In this document: positions 10,986 to 24,037 of the stretch, one piece after another
Position numbering within the stretch: position 1 is the stretch's first letter
Layout: every line of letters begins with the position of its first letter
Assembly (NCBI GenBank): GCA_965153455.1
Contig: OZ234499.1
Span: forward strand, 19,030,271-19,094,270
Length of the DNA: 64,000 nucleotides
DNA from: Sphagnum compactum
Lineage: Eukaryota > Bryophyta > Sphagnopsida > Sphagnales
Reading direction: 5' to 3'
Notes under the pieces: generated by a model
The model's database searches: none
Told to the model about the DNA's origin: nothing
Seen by the model: the letters and a program-made list of their open reading frames with translations, nothing else
Translations under genes and position numbers: made by a program

Positions 10986-12515
10986 TACAAGTTGTATGGC
11001 ATTAAAGATTTTGATCACCATTGATGATCAACGTCTTTACGAGCTAATTGGCATTAAAGAACTTGCAACTATCTTTGGTTTGAAAATTTGATGGTTCTTG
11101 CATTTTGTTTTCCTCCTTCCTTGCATTTTTTTATGTTTTATTATAAACTCTAATTTACCCAATAAAAAGTGTAAAGATGGTTTTTTTAATTTTATAAAAT
11201 AAGTGTTTTTTTCCAAGCTTGCATGTACTTGTTCATTATTCTTGGTTTATTTTTCATTTTAAAGTTATGTTATTAGATTTATTGGTTTGTTTTAATGTTT
11301 GTTGTAAATTTTTTTTGTAAGGAATGATTTTAGAATTTCATTTCAATGAATTCACTTACATGTATAATTTTTGATGTCTTTAGATGAGGCCCCATGAACA
11401 TTGTTTTTTAGCTAATTTGTTAGATGATGTTTTTGGGGGCTAGGTTTTACCTAGCGCTTGTTAACAATTTAGTTGGCTCATTGGTCATCCCTTATCTTGT
11501 GATATCATACATGTAATTTAATCTCACCAAATTGATGCTCAAGTGAAATGGATTTCTCAAATTTAAATGGACATTGGAACTTATGAACACTTATTAAAAT
11601 TTTTATTCAAAAACATATACAAAGGAAATGAATTTGTAAGTTCATTTGTGTTCTAGAGTGTTCCACATGTTTATAATGTTTTTAACAGCTTGCATTTTAA
11701 TTTATGAAATAGACGAAAATTTCATAGTAATTTTCTTTTGATAAAAATATATCTTTTGATGTTTTTTAAAAATGTGGATTGACACCTCTTGATGAGTTGT
11801 ATGGCCTTATTGACCTTTTGATTAATCTTGATGAAGGTCTGTATGAGTCGACATTCAAAAGGTGTCCACCCTAAATGTAAAAAAATACATCATTGTATAG
11901 CCTTCTTGATTTTTTCACAACTAACATCTTTGTTTGTAAAATAAAGGAAAGTTCCATAGCCATTTTATTTTTAGAATAATCTTTTGATGTTTTTTAAAAC
12001 TATGACATGACACCTCTTTGAAAGTTATATGGCCTTACTAACCTTCTAATCAATCTTGATCATGGTATTTGTGAATCAATTGACCTTGAAGAGGTCGGTC
12101 CACCTTTAATTTGTAGGTTATTTAACTTTTTATTTTAAGACCCTAGGTTATCTAAGCATCTTATCAAAAGATTTTAAAGACAAGGCGTGGCCATTTTGGT
12201 GACTCTTGCTAAGCCTTAGAACCATCTGCAATGTTTACAAGTGGTTTAATCCTCAAAAAAGAATGAAATGTTTGTAAATAACATTCAAAGTAGGAAGAAG
12301 TTCCATAAGTTTGTTTCATTCACTAAACAATAATACAATAGGTGCAATCACATGCCACCAAAGTAGATACCTCAAGAAGGCTAAAAAATAAACCTAGAAC
12401 ATTTAAGACTTTTTAATTGCACAAAGATTAGAGTTGTATCTTCTTTGCTAGCCAAGTCTTATGGTAAGCATTGATGATAAAGGAAAATCTCCAACCTACC
12501 TAATTAAAAGTGAAA
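10986..12515 (+). repeat. AT-rich dispersed repeat with degenerate foldback units
   Basis: The part at 12120-12515 is the reverse complement of 17270-17645 at clear sequence similarity (shared blocks around the Cys-free CACATGCCACCA and GCTAGC...AAGTCTTA segments). The part near 11160-11250 matches 17200-17280 and 20720-20780 in reverse. Three degenerate foldback units lie at about 10986-11075, 11773-11870 and 12003-12104. No coding frame is recognisable. It is a dispersed, non-autonomous repeat, and the inverted pair flanks roughly 4.7 kb. Confidence 0.6.
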
Positions 12516-15500
12516 AAATGAGTTGTGGACATTTCCAATACATCAGTATGATGAAGAACATTGAGCACATTGATCTGCAGAAGTCAACATAGAACAAACA
12601 ACACTTACAGGTTCATTCACTCCCTCCCCAAATTCCAACAATGATCAGCTGAAAGGCAAATCAGATTGTGAATTCAAATCATGTTCAAATCATAATCTTG
12701 TGGAGTCCAGTACTTCTGTGAAACCTTGATTGTCAGGTTGGTTTCATTGTTAAATTCATTCTGTAGTAATTGTTTCACAGGGTTCTTACTTTGTTGATAT
12801 TGTAAAATTTCAAAACTGAGAGTTTCTCCATTGAATGTGCTTACTGTATGCATTTAACATCCAAAGATAGTTAGATTGGAGTTAGGAAAGAACTTGTATT
12901 GGATGATCAGTTTGCAGAGTTGAGTGTTATCAAAATCTAGGCTTCCCCCTTCAAGTGCTCTTGTTTTGGGTCACCTGAGTTTACGGTTTAGAGGCTCTTG
13001 GCACTGATCAGAAAGATTATGAAACAGTTCAGTTCATGGGTGTCAAGAAAAAAAGAAGCAGCCTTATACAATGTTGAACTTTTTTCAGTCATGTATGTAT
13101 CTTCTCCTGCAACCTTGTCAATTTGTTTCAGAGAATTGCTCAGCATTTATTCTCAACTTGGCAGATTTGGAACAGCTTCTGTTCAATTCACAGCAATTGC
13201 AAGTGAATTCATGCCTTCAAACTTGTGACTTATCATGCAGTTGGGAAGGGATAAGTGGACACTTTGTGGACTGAGCATAGCATATCATGCAATTCCTTGA
13301 GCTGGCTTCAGATGGTGATCAGTCATCATGCACTGCTGTGCAAATGCTGTTGGTAATGTTCTGCAGCTCAATGCACTTTACAGTTATTTGAAATTTTGTT
13401 TCACAGCATTCCAATTCTGGGCATCAGCACATAAGAAGGCAGTCAGTGGCAGTATTCAATTCTGAAGTTCACAAAGAAGTTGGTTGGTTGACATTTAACA
13501 TGACAGGTATGTTACACACTGCTGGAGGAGATAGCAGACTGCATCTTGACTGGTACTGGCCAAGAAGAGGTTGGGAGTTGCAGCAGTCATCAACAAGCAG
13601 TGCTCAGCGCAGTAGACCAGCTCCAGATTGTGAATGCAGTTGGTTCATGTATGCTAGGAGCTTCGATGGAGACAGAAAACTTGTTAGTGTTGTGTTGTTG
13701 AGAAAGGTGCTGTAAGTAATTATACTGATGTGATAGTTTCACCTTTCATTAAGCTTGTTTTTTCTTCATGACTACTCAACACTGTCTATGTTCAATACTA
13801 TTCAGGCCAATTGTTGTGTCTTGTTTTTTTTACAAAGAACCAGTGATCAGTCTGTGGTCCTCTGTAGACTTTGCTGTCTGTCATAGGTGAGCTTCACATT
13901 CAATGGTCTTCTTGGGAAGGACTCATTTCACAATCACTCAGGTGTTTGAAGGGGACTTTTGTTTTCAGGCTGTAAAAATATATATATATGGTTTTTGTGT
14001 TTGCAAAGACCTTCCAGTGTTTTCCGAAGGCATGAGTGAAATGTGATCTGATTTGGTGTGAACTTTGAAGGATCACAGAAAAGGGTTCTCAATCTGGAAG
14101 CTGTTGTTTTTCCTCTCTTGGTTTGCTAGGCTCCTCTACATTTCATGGGATCTTATGAAGGAAAAATCTGAAAGAGAGGACCTAATTCAGGCTCTCTGAA
14201 AAGCAGCTATCCAAAGGTATTGCATTGTTAGGAGGGTTTGATGATTGAAAGCATCAATTATGTGATCATCCAGGGTGAAGCACTCCAACAGTGACCTTTC
14301 TATTTACCTCATGATTGTTTAATTGAGGATCACTTGGGGGCACAGGGGTGAGAAAGAAAAACATTTTTAATCAAATCGTATGCAACTGCTTGAAGCTTTT
14401 AGATCATCCAGTATCTCAATAATGTACTATTGCACCAAAGTAATTGATCACATAGCGATTGTTTGAAAAGGCTAAATTTTCTGGAACAGGACCCCAAGCT
14501 GGAGTGAGAACGAGGTATGAATTTTTCAAAGCAATTGCACTTCTTTTGTTGTCGCCAGATGCAAGAAAGGTTTTTGGAAGCACCGCAACCAAAACATAGT
14601 GCCGTTGTGTTCCATGTAGACATCTAACGCCCTGGACTTACCTCCTGTCCCCAGAGTAGGGGTTTCGACACTGTTACTGCCTCAATGCATTGAAAGAGAG
14701 AAAGAGAGAGCTTTTCTGTCTCCGGTTCGTCAATGGAGAAACCGGAATTATCTCCCAATACTGAATACTACTATCCTCCGACGATTGTGCAAAGAATATC
14801 GTATGGTGATATGTGATGATGCTCATTATATGAACAATGCTTTTCGGTCCTCTTTCGGTCCTCGACTTCATTATCCCCTAGAAGAACCAAGAGGAATTTC
14901 ACAAACAGAAAGACAGCGAAGGTCTCAGTAGTTTTGATTCCACAGAGCTGGCAAGTCTCTGACAAGACTCGTTTTCCAAAACAAAGCATTATCAAACATC
15001 ACAGACCCATTTCGAGCAAAATCCACATCTGATAACCTACGGCAAAACAGAAAACAACCCCCTGCTGCACATATGGAAAAGCCAAGCTGCTGGATTGCAA
15101 ATCAAGCTGGAAGGAAAAGAAATGAAAAAAGCAGAAAAACTCACGGCTTGTAAGGCCGTCGCCAAGAGGATCTAACAATGTAAAATCAAAGAAAAACGAA
15201 GTGGACAGACGCTCCAGCGACCCGGGCCTGTTCTTTTCTTTGCACGACGCTTGAAAGTACTAGGTTATGGAGTTGAAGGTTCACAAGATCTACAACCACA
15301 AAGACTCAGTCTCGCAAGGAACCCTACTCTTCACATCGACGCAGTCGCCAGTACCAGCGAGACAACGTCGCTCCAAGAAAACATATCTTGCCACGTACAC
15401 CACCTGTTTATTAAAGATGATAGTTGTAAGGAGTGACAAAGCTTATGGGTTGTTGGGCGTCCCATAAAAACCGTAATGGCCTCTGCCATCTGGCTGGTGC

Positions 15501-15934
15501 CAACAAATCTAAACGGTGTTGGTGCAGAAACGATCAGAAATCAGAAAACTCCCTATGCACCCCCAACACGATTCCCCTTCAGTCTCGCTACAGTGGTTGT
15601 CACGAGGGTACAAACTTCTCTGCGCGGAAACGCTTGCCCCCTGGACTAAATACATGAGGTTGCGAGGGAAGAATTTTGGGTTAAGGATATAGGAGAAAGT
15701 GTGGAGCCATTTCTTGTGATCAGAAATGAGAAGGATCTCCACACTAAACAATGACAAATCAGGTGATCCAGCAGATAATACCAAACAGATGGTTACATTT
15801 CAGTAATCATTGCATGATCTTCTGTGATTTCTGTGTTGTGCAGGAAAATCTTAATACACTTAGAAAGTAACCTCGTAAAAGCTGAAAAGAAACTAGATAC
15901 TTATTACAAAGATGAGCTGGCCTATACATATGAT
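12516..15934. other. Stretch without a recognised gene
   Basis: Several frames of 60-90 codons occur (for example 12998-13228 and 13446-13715 plus, 14771-14995 minus). None has a motif I recognise, and no run of exon-like frames with matching splice sites stands out. A (TA)n tract lies near 13979-13989. I see nothing I can call a gene. Confidence 0.4.
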
Positions 15935-17645
15935 GTTGTCATTGCACTTATAAGGATAGGGCCTGGGGGCTATTTGACCACAAAAAACCCACTGTAGCGG
16001 GGTGCTGTTTTTGTTGATTTCTTTTCATTTTTTGTTATTTTTCTCCTACATGTAACTTTCGTAAATTATTTTTTACTATTCAGGGGGCATGGTGAGTTGT
16101 TTAAAAAAAAAAATTGATTGTTCAAGGGGGAGGGGGCTATGACTTGATTTTTTTTTTTCTTTTTTGTTAAGGGGGCAGGGGGGTGGTGGAGGTTAATGTT
16201 TTTTTTCCTCCTTCATTTGACTTGTGGAAGGAGGAAAGGAGGGGGGTTAGTTTTTTCGTAAAACTTTTTTTTCATTGTTGAATGGCTAGTGAAGAAGAGT
16301 CAAGGTTCTTTTTCTTTTGATTTGTTGAAGGGGGATGGGAGGGGGAGGTGGTTGATTTTAAAAAATTCATTACGGGGTGGGGGGGTTGGTTTTGCTAATT
16401 CAATTTTAGCTAAATTAAATTAAATTAAAGGGGGGGGAGGGGGTGCAATGTTATGAAAGATTTTTTAATTTCTTGTTCAAGGTGGGTTGAGGGTTAGGTT
16501 ACAAATTTTATTTTATTTTTCCTCTTTCCATCTTCTTGGCACCTTAAAAAAGATGTTATTTCAGTTTTGAAGTTTCTAATGTTTGGGCTATTTGATTAAA
16601 AGGGAATGAAGGTATGTGAGGATTTTTTTTTGGCTTTTGAATGGATGCACAAAAGGTGAAAGTTATTTTGGGAAAATGTAAAGGTGGAGGTGTTGAAATA
16701 GTAAATTGTTTTTCCATAGATTATGAAAGGTGAAATATATATATATATTCCTTTAAGGGGACTTTTAACTTGCAAATCTTTTTTGTTTTGTTTTGTAAAT
16801 CTTCCAAAGGAAAGTGTTTTTCTTTTGGTTATGAGGGGATCATAGGCTACCTCGCTTTGGATTTTTCCTTTCTTCTTGTTTGTCTTTCCTTTTTTTCTTG
16901 ATTTTTTAAGGCATTTTTTCCCCTTATATCCGTCCTCCCCTCTTTTTCCCAAATCCTTTTTTTTTCCTTTTTTTAAAATATATATATTCGTCTTTTCCTT
17001 CTTTTTTTCAATGTTTTTTTTTTGCCACAATTCCTAGTTTCACCTCTTTTTTTTGTTTCTTTTTTATTTTTATGCGTTTTATTTTTGTTTTTTTACTCTA
17101 TCATTTTTTTTCCCCCTATTTTTTTCAAATTGTGCTAATGTATTTTCTTTTATTCTTCTATCCTTTTCTTGGTTTTGTAAGACACATTGAATGAATAATA
17201 CTGAACAAGTACATGCAAGCTTGGAAAGAAAAGTTTAATTTATAAACTTTTCAAAACCATCCTTACACTTTTAATTGGGTGAGTTGGAGATTTTCCTTTT
17301 TCATCAGTGCTTATTGTAAGACTTTGCTAGCAGAGAAAATACACCTCCATTTTTTGTGTAATTTAAAACTCCTAGATGTTCCAGGTTTTTTTTTTAACCT
17401 TCCTGAGGTATCTATTTTGGTGGCATGTGACTGTACCTATTGTATTATTGTTTAGTGAATGAAATAAACTTATGGAACTTCTTCATATTTTTAATGTTAT
17501 TTATAAGCATTACGTTATTTTTTTATGATTAAACATTGCAGATGGTTTTTAAGTTCACCAAGACTCACCAAAATGGCCATGCCATGTCCTCGGAATCTTT
17601 AAATAAAATGCTTAAATAACCTAAAGTCCTAAAATAAAAAGTTTG
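15935..17645 (-). repeat. Dispersed repeat, minus orientation, terminus at 15935
   Basis: It begins with the reversed terminus CTATACATATGATG, followed by the G-rich/T-rich body (mirror of the C-rich/A-rich body at 6.9-7.6 kb). It then runs into a T-rich section around 16800-17200 that is near-duplicated at 20330-20740 (shared block GGATCATAGGCTA), and a 3' part shared in reverse with 12120-12515. A telomere-like GGTTTAGGGTTTTGGGGGTTTAGGG tract follows its end at about 17649. The long purine/pyrimidine runs produce spurious reading frames on the opposite strand. Confidence 0.6.
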
Positions 17646-18500
17646 AAGGTTTAGGGTTTTGGGGGTTTAGGGTTAGCTTTTTAGCTTCTTAAATTTGTCT
17701 CAGTTTCATGTTTTTTTTTGGGGCAATTTGCGGTTTTCTTCTTTTTCTTTTGTAGATGTCTTTTGTCTCGTCCTTTTTTCATGATTTTGAATGAAAGCTC
17801 TCTTCAAGTGTCTCAAAGCTCTAATGTTGAAGATTTTTTTGTGTTTTTTTTTTTGGTTTTATGAGTTTTTGCTCTTGAATTAGCTTTTAGTGATGTTGTA
17901 AAGCAGGGGAAGAAACTTGTAAAAAAAGAATTTGTGTGTTTTAGAAGTTCCTTTATTCATCAAAAAGGTTTGTCTGAAGGTATTTTTTGAAGGTTATTTT
18001 TCTTGACTTTTATTCCTTTTGTTGATCTTGCTTGATCATTTAATGTCTTTATTTGTAGTCTAAAGAGAAGAACAAAAGTTCATGAAGCTTTCGAATACAA
18101 CCAAAGTTTGCCTTCCGTTGGCCTTTTCTGACAATTTCGCACTTAGATTTCAATGCTTGAGAATTGTTGAAAGATTGTAGAACTAGAAAATTACAACCTT
18201 TCCACAATTGTCATTAATATTCATTTTTTTGCTACTCACTAACTAGCAGCCACTTTTATCTCTTATTGCACTTTTTACAGAGCTTAAAATTATTCCTGGT
18301 GCATTGTGAGCTCCTACAACGTTTGGTTTTCTACCTTTCCTTTCCATCATTCTCTCCTTCATTGAACTTTGTTTGTCTCACACAAAGCTTGTTAAGCCTT
18401 GCCATTCTTTAGGAAATATTTGATTTCTTGCTATTGTTTTTCTCAATTTCCAGTGCAAGATTATATTTTTGACTCTCATTCTATGTATTTGCCACACCTA
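17646..18500. other. AT-rich stretch with a telomere-like tract, no recognised gene
   Basis: It starts with a short TTTAGGG-like tract (17649-17676). The remainder is T-rich, and both strands contain only short frames. Confidence 0.4.
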
Positions 18501-18501
18501 C

Positions 18502-20790
18502 CTTATACATATGTTTTGCGCATTGCGCTTATAATGCTGGAGGCTAGAGGCTGTTTGACCAAAAAAAACCCCATGTAGTGGGAAGCTGTTTTAGTGTAGG
18601 GGGAGGCTGTTTTTGTTGACTCTCTTTTCACTTTTTGTTACTTTTTTTATTGTTTGTAACTTTTGTAAATTACTTTTTACTATTGAAGGGGGCAAGGTGT
18701 GTTGTTTTAATTTATTTTTTGATTATTCAAGGGGAGGGGTTGCACCTTCATTTTTTCATAAAAAATATCTTTTACTATTGAAGGGGAGGGGGGTGGAGGT
18801 TAATGTTTTTTTTCTCCCTCCTTCATGGACATGTGGAAGGAGAAGGGGAAGGGGGTTAATTTTTTCCTTATTTAATTTTTTTCCATTGTTTAGTGGCTAG
18901 TGAGGGGGGGTCATGGTTCTTTTTCTTTTGATATGTTGAAGGGGGATGGGAGAAGGAAGTGGTACACCTATACATATGATCTGAGCATTACACTTGTAAG
19001 GTCGTAGGCTAGAGGCTATTTGACCGTAAACAACCTAGTGTAATGCCAGGTTGTTTTAGTGTAGTGGCATGCTGTTTTGTTGACTTTTTTCATTTTTTGT
19101 TATTTTTTGTTACTTTTTTTATTGCTTGTAACTTTTGTAAATTACTTTTTACTGTTAAAGGGGGCAAGGTGAGTTGTTTTAAATTTTTTTTTATTGTTCA
19201 AGGGAGAAGGTGCACGTTCATTTTTTTGAAAAATTTCTTTTACTGTTGAGGGGGAAGGGGGTGGAGGTTAATGTTTTTTTTTCTCCTTCTTTGGACATGT
19301 GGAAGGGGGTTAACTTTTCCTGTTGAACAGCTAGGGAGGGGGTTAGAGTTATTTTTCTTTTGATATGTTGAAGGGGGATGGGAGGGGGAGGGGGTTGTTT
19401 TTTTTTACAATTTCATTATGGGGTGGTAGGGGGGGTTTATGGTTGGTTTAATTAATTTAATCCTACTTAAAATAAATTAAACTTAGTTAATTTGACTTAA
19501 ACTTGCCTAATTACATTGAACCGTAAACCTATACATAAACTAAATTTCCCAAAACTAATATAATTTTAGGAAAATTAACAAAATTTTGGGACACAAATAA
19601 TACGCACCGAATTTTTCCGACAACCATCAGGGCTACTAACCAATGAAAAGTGGGGGAATACCCCTATTTGGATTTCGAAGTTAGAGTAAGCAAATTTTAT
19701 TTCAAAAGATTACAACTACATGGGTTATGGGTCGATAAAAATTGTTGAAAATAACCATTTTCAAAATAAACGGCATTCATGGGCCTTGATTCATTAATGT
19801 TCTTTTTGATTTGTTGAAGGCAGATGGGAGGGGGAGGTGGTTGATTATTATTTTTAAATCCATTATTGGGGGGGGGGTGTAGGGTTGGTTCAATTAATTT
19901 GATTTTAACTAAAATAAATTAAACTTAATTAAACTAACTTAAACTTAGCTAAATTAAATTCAACTTGTCTAAACTGACGTAAAATAAATTAAATTTGACA
20001 AATTTTATATAATCTTGGTTTAAATCAATTAAGTGAATGTGCGTTAAATTAACATAAATTTGGTTAAACTTGATCAAACTAACATAATCTTGACTAAATT
20101 AATTAAAACTTGGATTATGTCATTTTGTTGTAGATTTTAGGGTTTATGATGGTTGTTTTGAAGATAAAATCAAGGTGGAGGTGTTTGAAATATTAGACTT
20201 TTTTTTCCATAAATTGTGAAAGGTCAATGGTATATATATATATAATTTTTTAATTTTTAATTTTTTTTCCTGGGGTGGCGAGTGGGGGATTTTTAACTTG
20301 CAAATATTTTTTTGTTTTGTTTTGTAAATCTTTCCAAAGGAAAGTGTTTTTCTTTTGGTTATCATGGGATCATAGGCTATTCCATTTTGGATTTTTCTTT
20401 TCTTTTTGTTTGTCTTTTTGTCTTTCCTTTTTTTTCTTTTATTTTTTTTCTTGATTTTTTGAAAGCATTTTTTCCCTTTATTTCCATCCTCCCTTCTTTT
20501 CCCGTAATCCTCATTTTTTTTCCCTTTTCATATTCTTCTTCTTACTTAATGTTTCTTATCTTTTTTTGTCATATTTCCTAGTTTTACCTTTTCTTTTTTT
20601 TGTCTCTTTATTTATTTTTCTTCTTTCTATCATTTTTTTTCCTATTATTTTCAATTTGTGTTAGTATATTTTCTTTTATTCTTCTATCCTTTTTTTGGCT
20701 TTGTAAGAGGTATTGAATGAATAATAGTGAATAAGTACAAGCAAACTTGGAAAGAAAAGTTTATTTTATAAACTTTTAAACTTCAATCCA
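18502..20790 (-). repeat. Two adjacent dispersed-repeat copies, minus orientation
   Basis: Two copies of the reversed terminal block lie at about 18502 and 18965 (CTATACATATGATCTG), each followed by the GCTATTTGACC/GCTGTTTGACC block and the G-rich body. The second copy extends to about 20785, including an AT-rich interior (19440-20110) that recurs in reverse at 59150-59440, and a T-rich section shared with 16800-17200. The first copy looks truncated to about 460 bp by the second, or the pair arose by tandem duplication of the terminal part. Confidence 0.6.
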
Positions 20791-23700
20791 GTTCCACCTG
20801 AAGGAATCCTAATCAATTGAATTCAAACTGACTGTCAATCTCAATGTTTCTTGCTAGATTCTCATGTTCTAACAAAACTAAGAAGAAAATTTGATCATAG
20901 AATCAGAGAAATTCCGAGACTATAAACACAATCTGATGATGCACTTACACCATGTGGATTCTCAAGAAGTTAAGAACTGACCATGACCTCCTTTGCATCT
21001 GTTTAGGACTGGTAGAAATTCGAAAATTCACTGTTCAGAAACAGCTCTGGCCTACAATTCTCTTCAGGTTTTCTCCTCCCTGCATCAGTTCGTTTCTTTT
21101 TCTGCAATCGTTGCTGCAACAACTGGATAGCAACAAATTTCAAACGAGCTGTGTGTTCTACAGAATAATATATCTGCCATGTTGCCCTGAACAATGAATG
21201 TAGTGAATCGGAAATCGACTGAAATACTGTACTGGATTGGAAAAGACGCGTAGGTGGAACGTTCTGCAGCGAATATGCCAAGAAAACGCGTACAGCGAAC
21301 GGCTAGGCATGACGCGTGAGGGTTGGGAACAGATAAGGCAGCGTGACCACACATCCAACGCGCTTCGGGAAGAACAGTCAAAGACGCTAAAGAAGAAATA
21401 TGCACAAGTGGAGGTTATCAAGGAGGAAAAGATTTTTGGAGGGAGGACAAGAGTATGAGATTGTCGGTAGAGGGCAATACAATCGAGAAAATGATTGTTG
21501 AGGTAGGACAAGAGAGGAGAGGAAGATATTTTTGTGAGAGGGAGGCAAGATAGTAGAGGAAGAGATTGTTGACAGAGGAGGCAAGACAGTAGAAGAAAAG
21601 GTCATTACAGATCTGGGTAGGAGGGGGACTTTGAGCCGAGAATATGAAGAGGAAGGGAAAAGTTCTTCTTGACACGAAGAAGAAAAGCAGGGGACATGTT
21701 GCAACTCTGTCGTCGCGAGCGTCGCCCTTCGTGGTATGTTTGTGGCACTTTCTCTCGGCACTTGTGCCGAGGAAAAGATTTCTAGAACGTCTTGGGGTTG
21801 GCCTAAACCTTCAGATCTCTATTCAATGACAAAGGAAGGATTTGAGGGGCTGGAAGGGGGAGAGAGATGTTTGCTTTCGTGATAAGTTTTCTTTGCACAA
21901 AACTTTAGTCCATACTTTGCAACTTGTTGAACATGTTTTGGAACCTTTTGAGGTTGATTGACCTTCAAAGCCCTCTTCAACTTGTTGAGCATGTTTTGGA
22001 ACTTTTTGAGGTTGACCAACCTTCAAGGCTGTCTTAACAACAAGGATGTGATGTGGGGGGGTTTGTTGTTTGAGGGTTTGGTGATACGCTTTCCTTTTCA
22101 CAAATTTTTTTTCCTTTAATACACACTTTCTAGACCTTATTGATTATCTATAGAACCTATTGAGATTGACCTACCTTCAAATCTCTCTTTAACAAGAAGA
22201 AGAAGCAAAGGATGGGGTTTTTTTTGTTGTTTGTTGATTTGATGATGAACTTTCTTTGTGCGAAACTTTGTCTTGAGTACACACTTTTCACCTTGTTGAA
22301 ATTAAAATTCAAAACTTATTGAGGTTTGGTCGACTTTAAATAGTTCACAAACAACAATGAGTGAAAGAGGTGTTTGGATTCTTGTTTGATGGTTTGCACA
22401 AAACTTGTATGGAGGTTCTTCCATTGCGCATGCACACAAGTACACCCCCTCATCCATATGTTATTTGTTTCCTAGTTTGTAATTTTCAATAACTTGTTTC
22501 GACATTGGATCTTGGATTGAAAATCTTGTTCATCTTATAGGTAGCTCATTTGTCGTGTTTTTTTTACTTAAGTTGATTTGCATCATAAGTAGTGGGAAAT
22601 CTCTAACATGAACTAATGTATTATACGTGGAATGTCATTCCATTTGTTAAGTATTGGTAAACTTGTTCAACTTGGTGTCAATACACTTTGAACTTTGAAG
22701 ATCATTGTCCAAGGCTTGTTATGCCATAGAAATTCAACATGTGAGGCATTTGATTTTGTTGATAAGTTTCTATGAATATGCAAAAGTGGTAATTGAATTA
22801 ATCAGCATTTTAACATACATTGATTGACCAAAATAAACTTAGAGGAAATTATGGATCTATGGCCTTTTATTAATTATTTTAATTTAACTTTATAGTCAAA
22901 TTTTCATGTTTTGATTAAAGAGCAAGATGCCAACATAAGCCACATGTGGGTTGGGTATATTTGCCACTTTTAAATCATGGCATAGCAAAATGATTATCCT
23001 TCATATTTCCAAACATTGAAAAATGAATCATTATTAACAATAATGTTTTTCCAAATGTTAATGCCATTGCAGTGGAAGGAAACGTGGACACAAACAACCC
23101 TTATGAATGGGAATAAATTTATTTTTGCTTAGAAAAATAATCACCTTTCAAAATGGGAAATATTGCTCAAAATCCTTTATTAGCCTAAGGTTCACAGTCT
23201 AGCATTCTATTAGGATATGATTAACTTGGTGAAATAGGACAGAATAATGAGAATTGCAATTAGATTATTTACATCTTCTATTGTTCATCATTCCATGTTT
23301 TGTTCTTTTTGGTTTGTCCACATGGTTATGTTCACCTTTCTTCATAGTTTCCTTCTCTCCCCACATGTTATATTTTTGGTAGACAACTACTTGAATTACT
23401 GTGTCTATGTGAAACCAATACCTTTGCACAAGCATCCACCCATATAAGAATTGGTGAAAATATATATACACATAAAATAATTCAATATATATCCAATACA
23501 TAAATGGTTTTGGTTGTTATTAACATTGTGTTGAAAACAATTGAATGTATGAACGTCTTCCTTGAGTCATTTGGTTCTTAATTTTAATTTTCCATCTTTC
23601 ATTATTAATTTCAATTTTTTAAAGTTTTTAGTGATATCTTTTTCTTTCCTTGTGTTTGGATTCAAGTTGAACTCAATTTGTTAATCTTTTTTAATAATAT

Positions 23701-24037
23701 TAAATTTCTTGAATGAAAGTGTTTCATTTGGAAAACCCAAAGGTAATTCTTTTGGACCTTATACGACTTCAAATTTCTTAGGATGTTTGCAAGATTTATT
23801 TCTTTCAAAATTTCTTCTTATGATGCTTTTAATTATGCCGATGAGTTTTTATGAACATGAAAATGTATCATATGTATAAAATATTGTGAGTTTGATTTTA
23901 CCACAAGTTTTTTTTCATTTAAAAAGTAGGATGTTATTTTGATCTAAATGGATGAATCGTTTTAGGGTTGAAAGCTATGAAAGAAAAATTGACATGTTTT
24001 ACAAATTGTGTTGTATTAATCATCTTATCAATTACAG
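20791..24037. other. Spacer upstream of the HNL gene, with degenerate tandem repeats
   Basis: The stretch 21860-22420 holds a degenerate tandem repeat. A 66-bp unit containing AACATGTTTTGGAAC-type sequence is duplicated at about 21907-22030, and looser copies follow. A purine-rich block lies at 21420-21660. The first exon of the HNL gene must lie somewhere in this spacer or further upstream, because the first recognisable exon (from 24038) opens in phase 0 after an acceptor and has no usable early ATG. I could not pick that exon with confidence. Confidence 0.4.

Noticed and set aside
16596-17030. Lys-rich 144-codon minus-strand frame
   Set aside because: It is produced by T-rich low-complexity repeat sequence; a Lys/Phe-biased translation without motifs.
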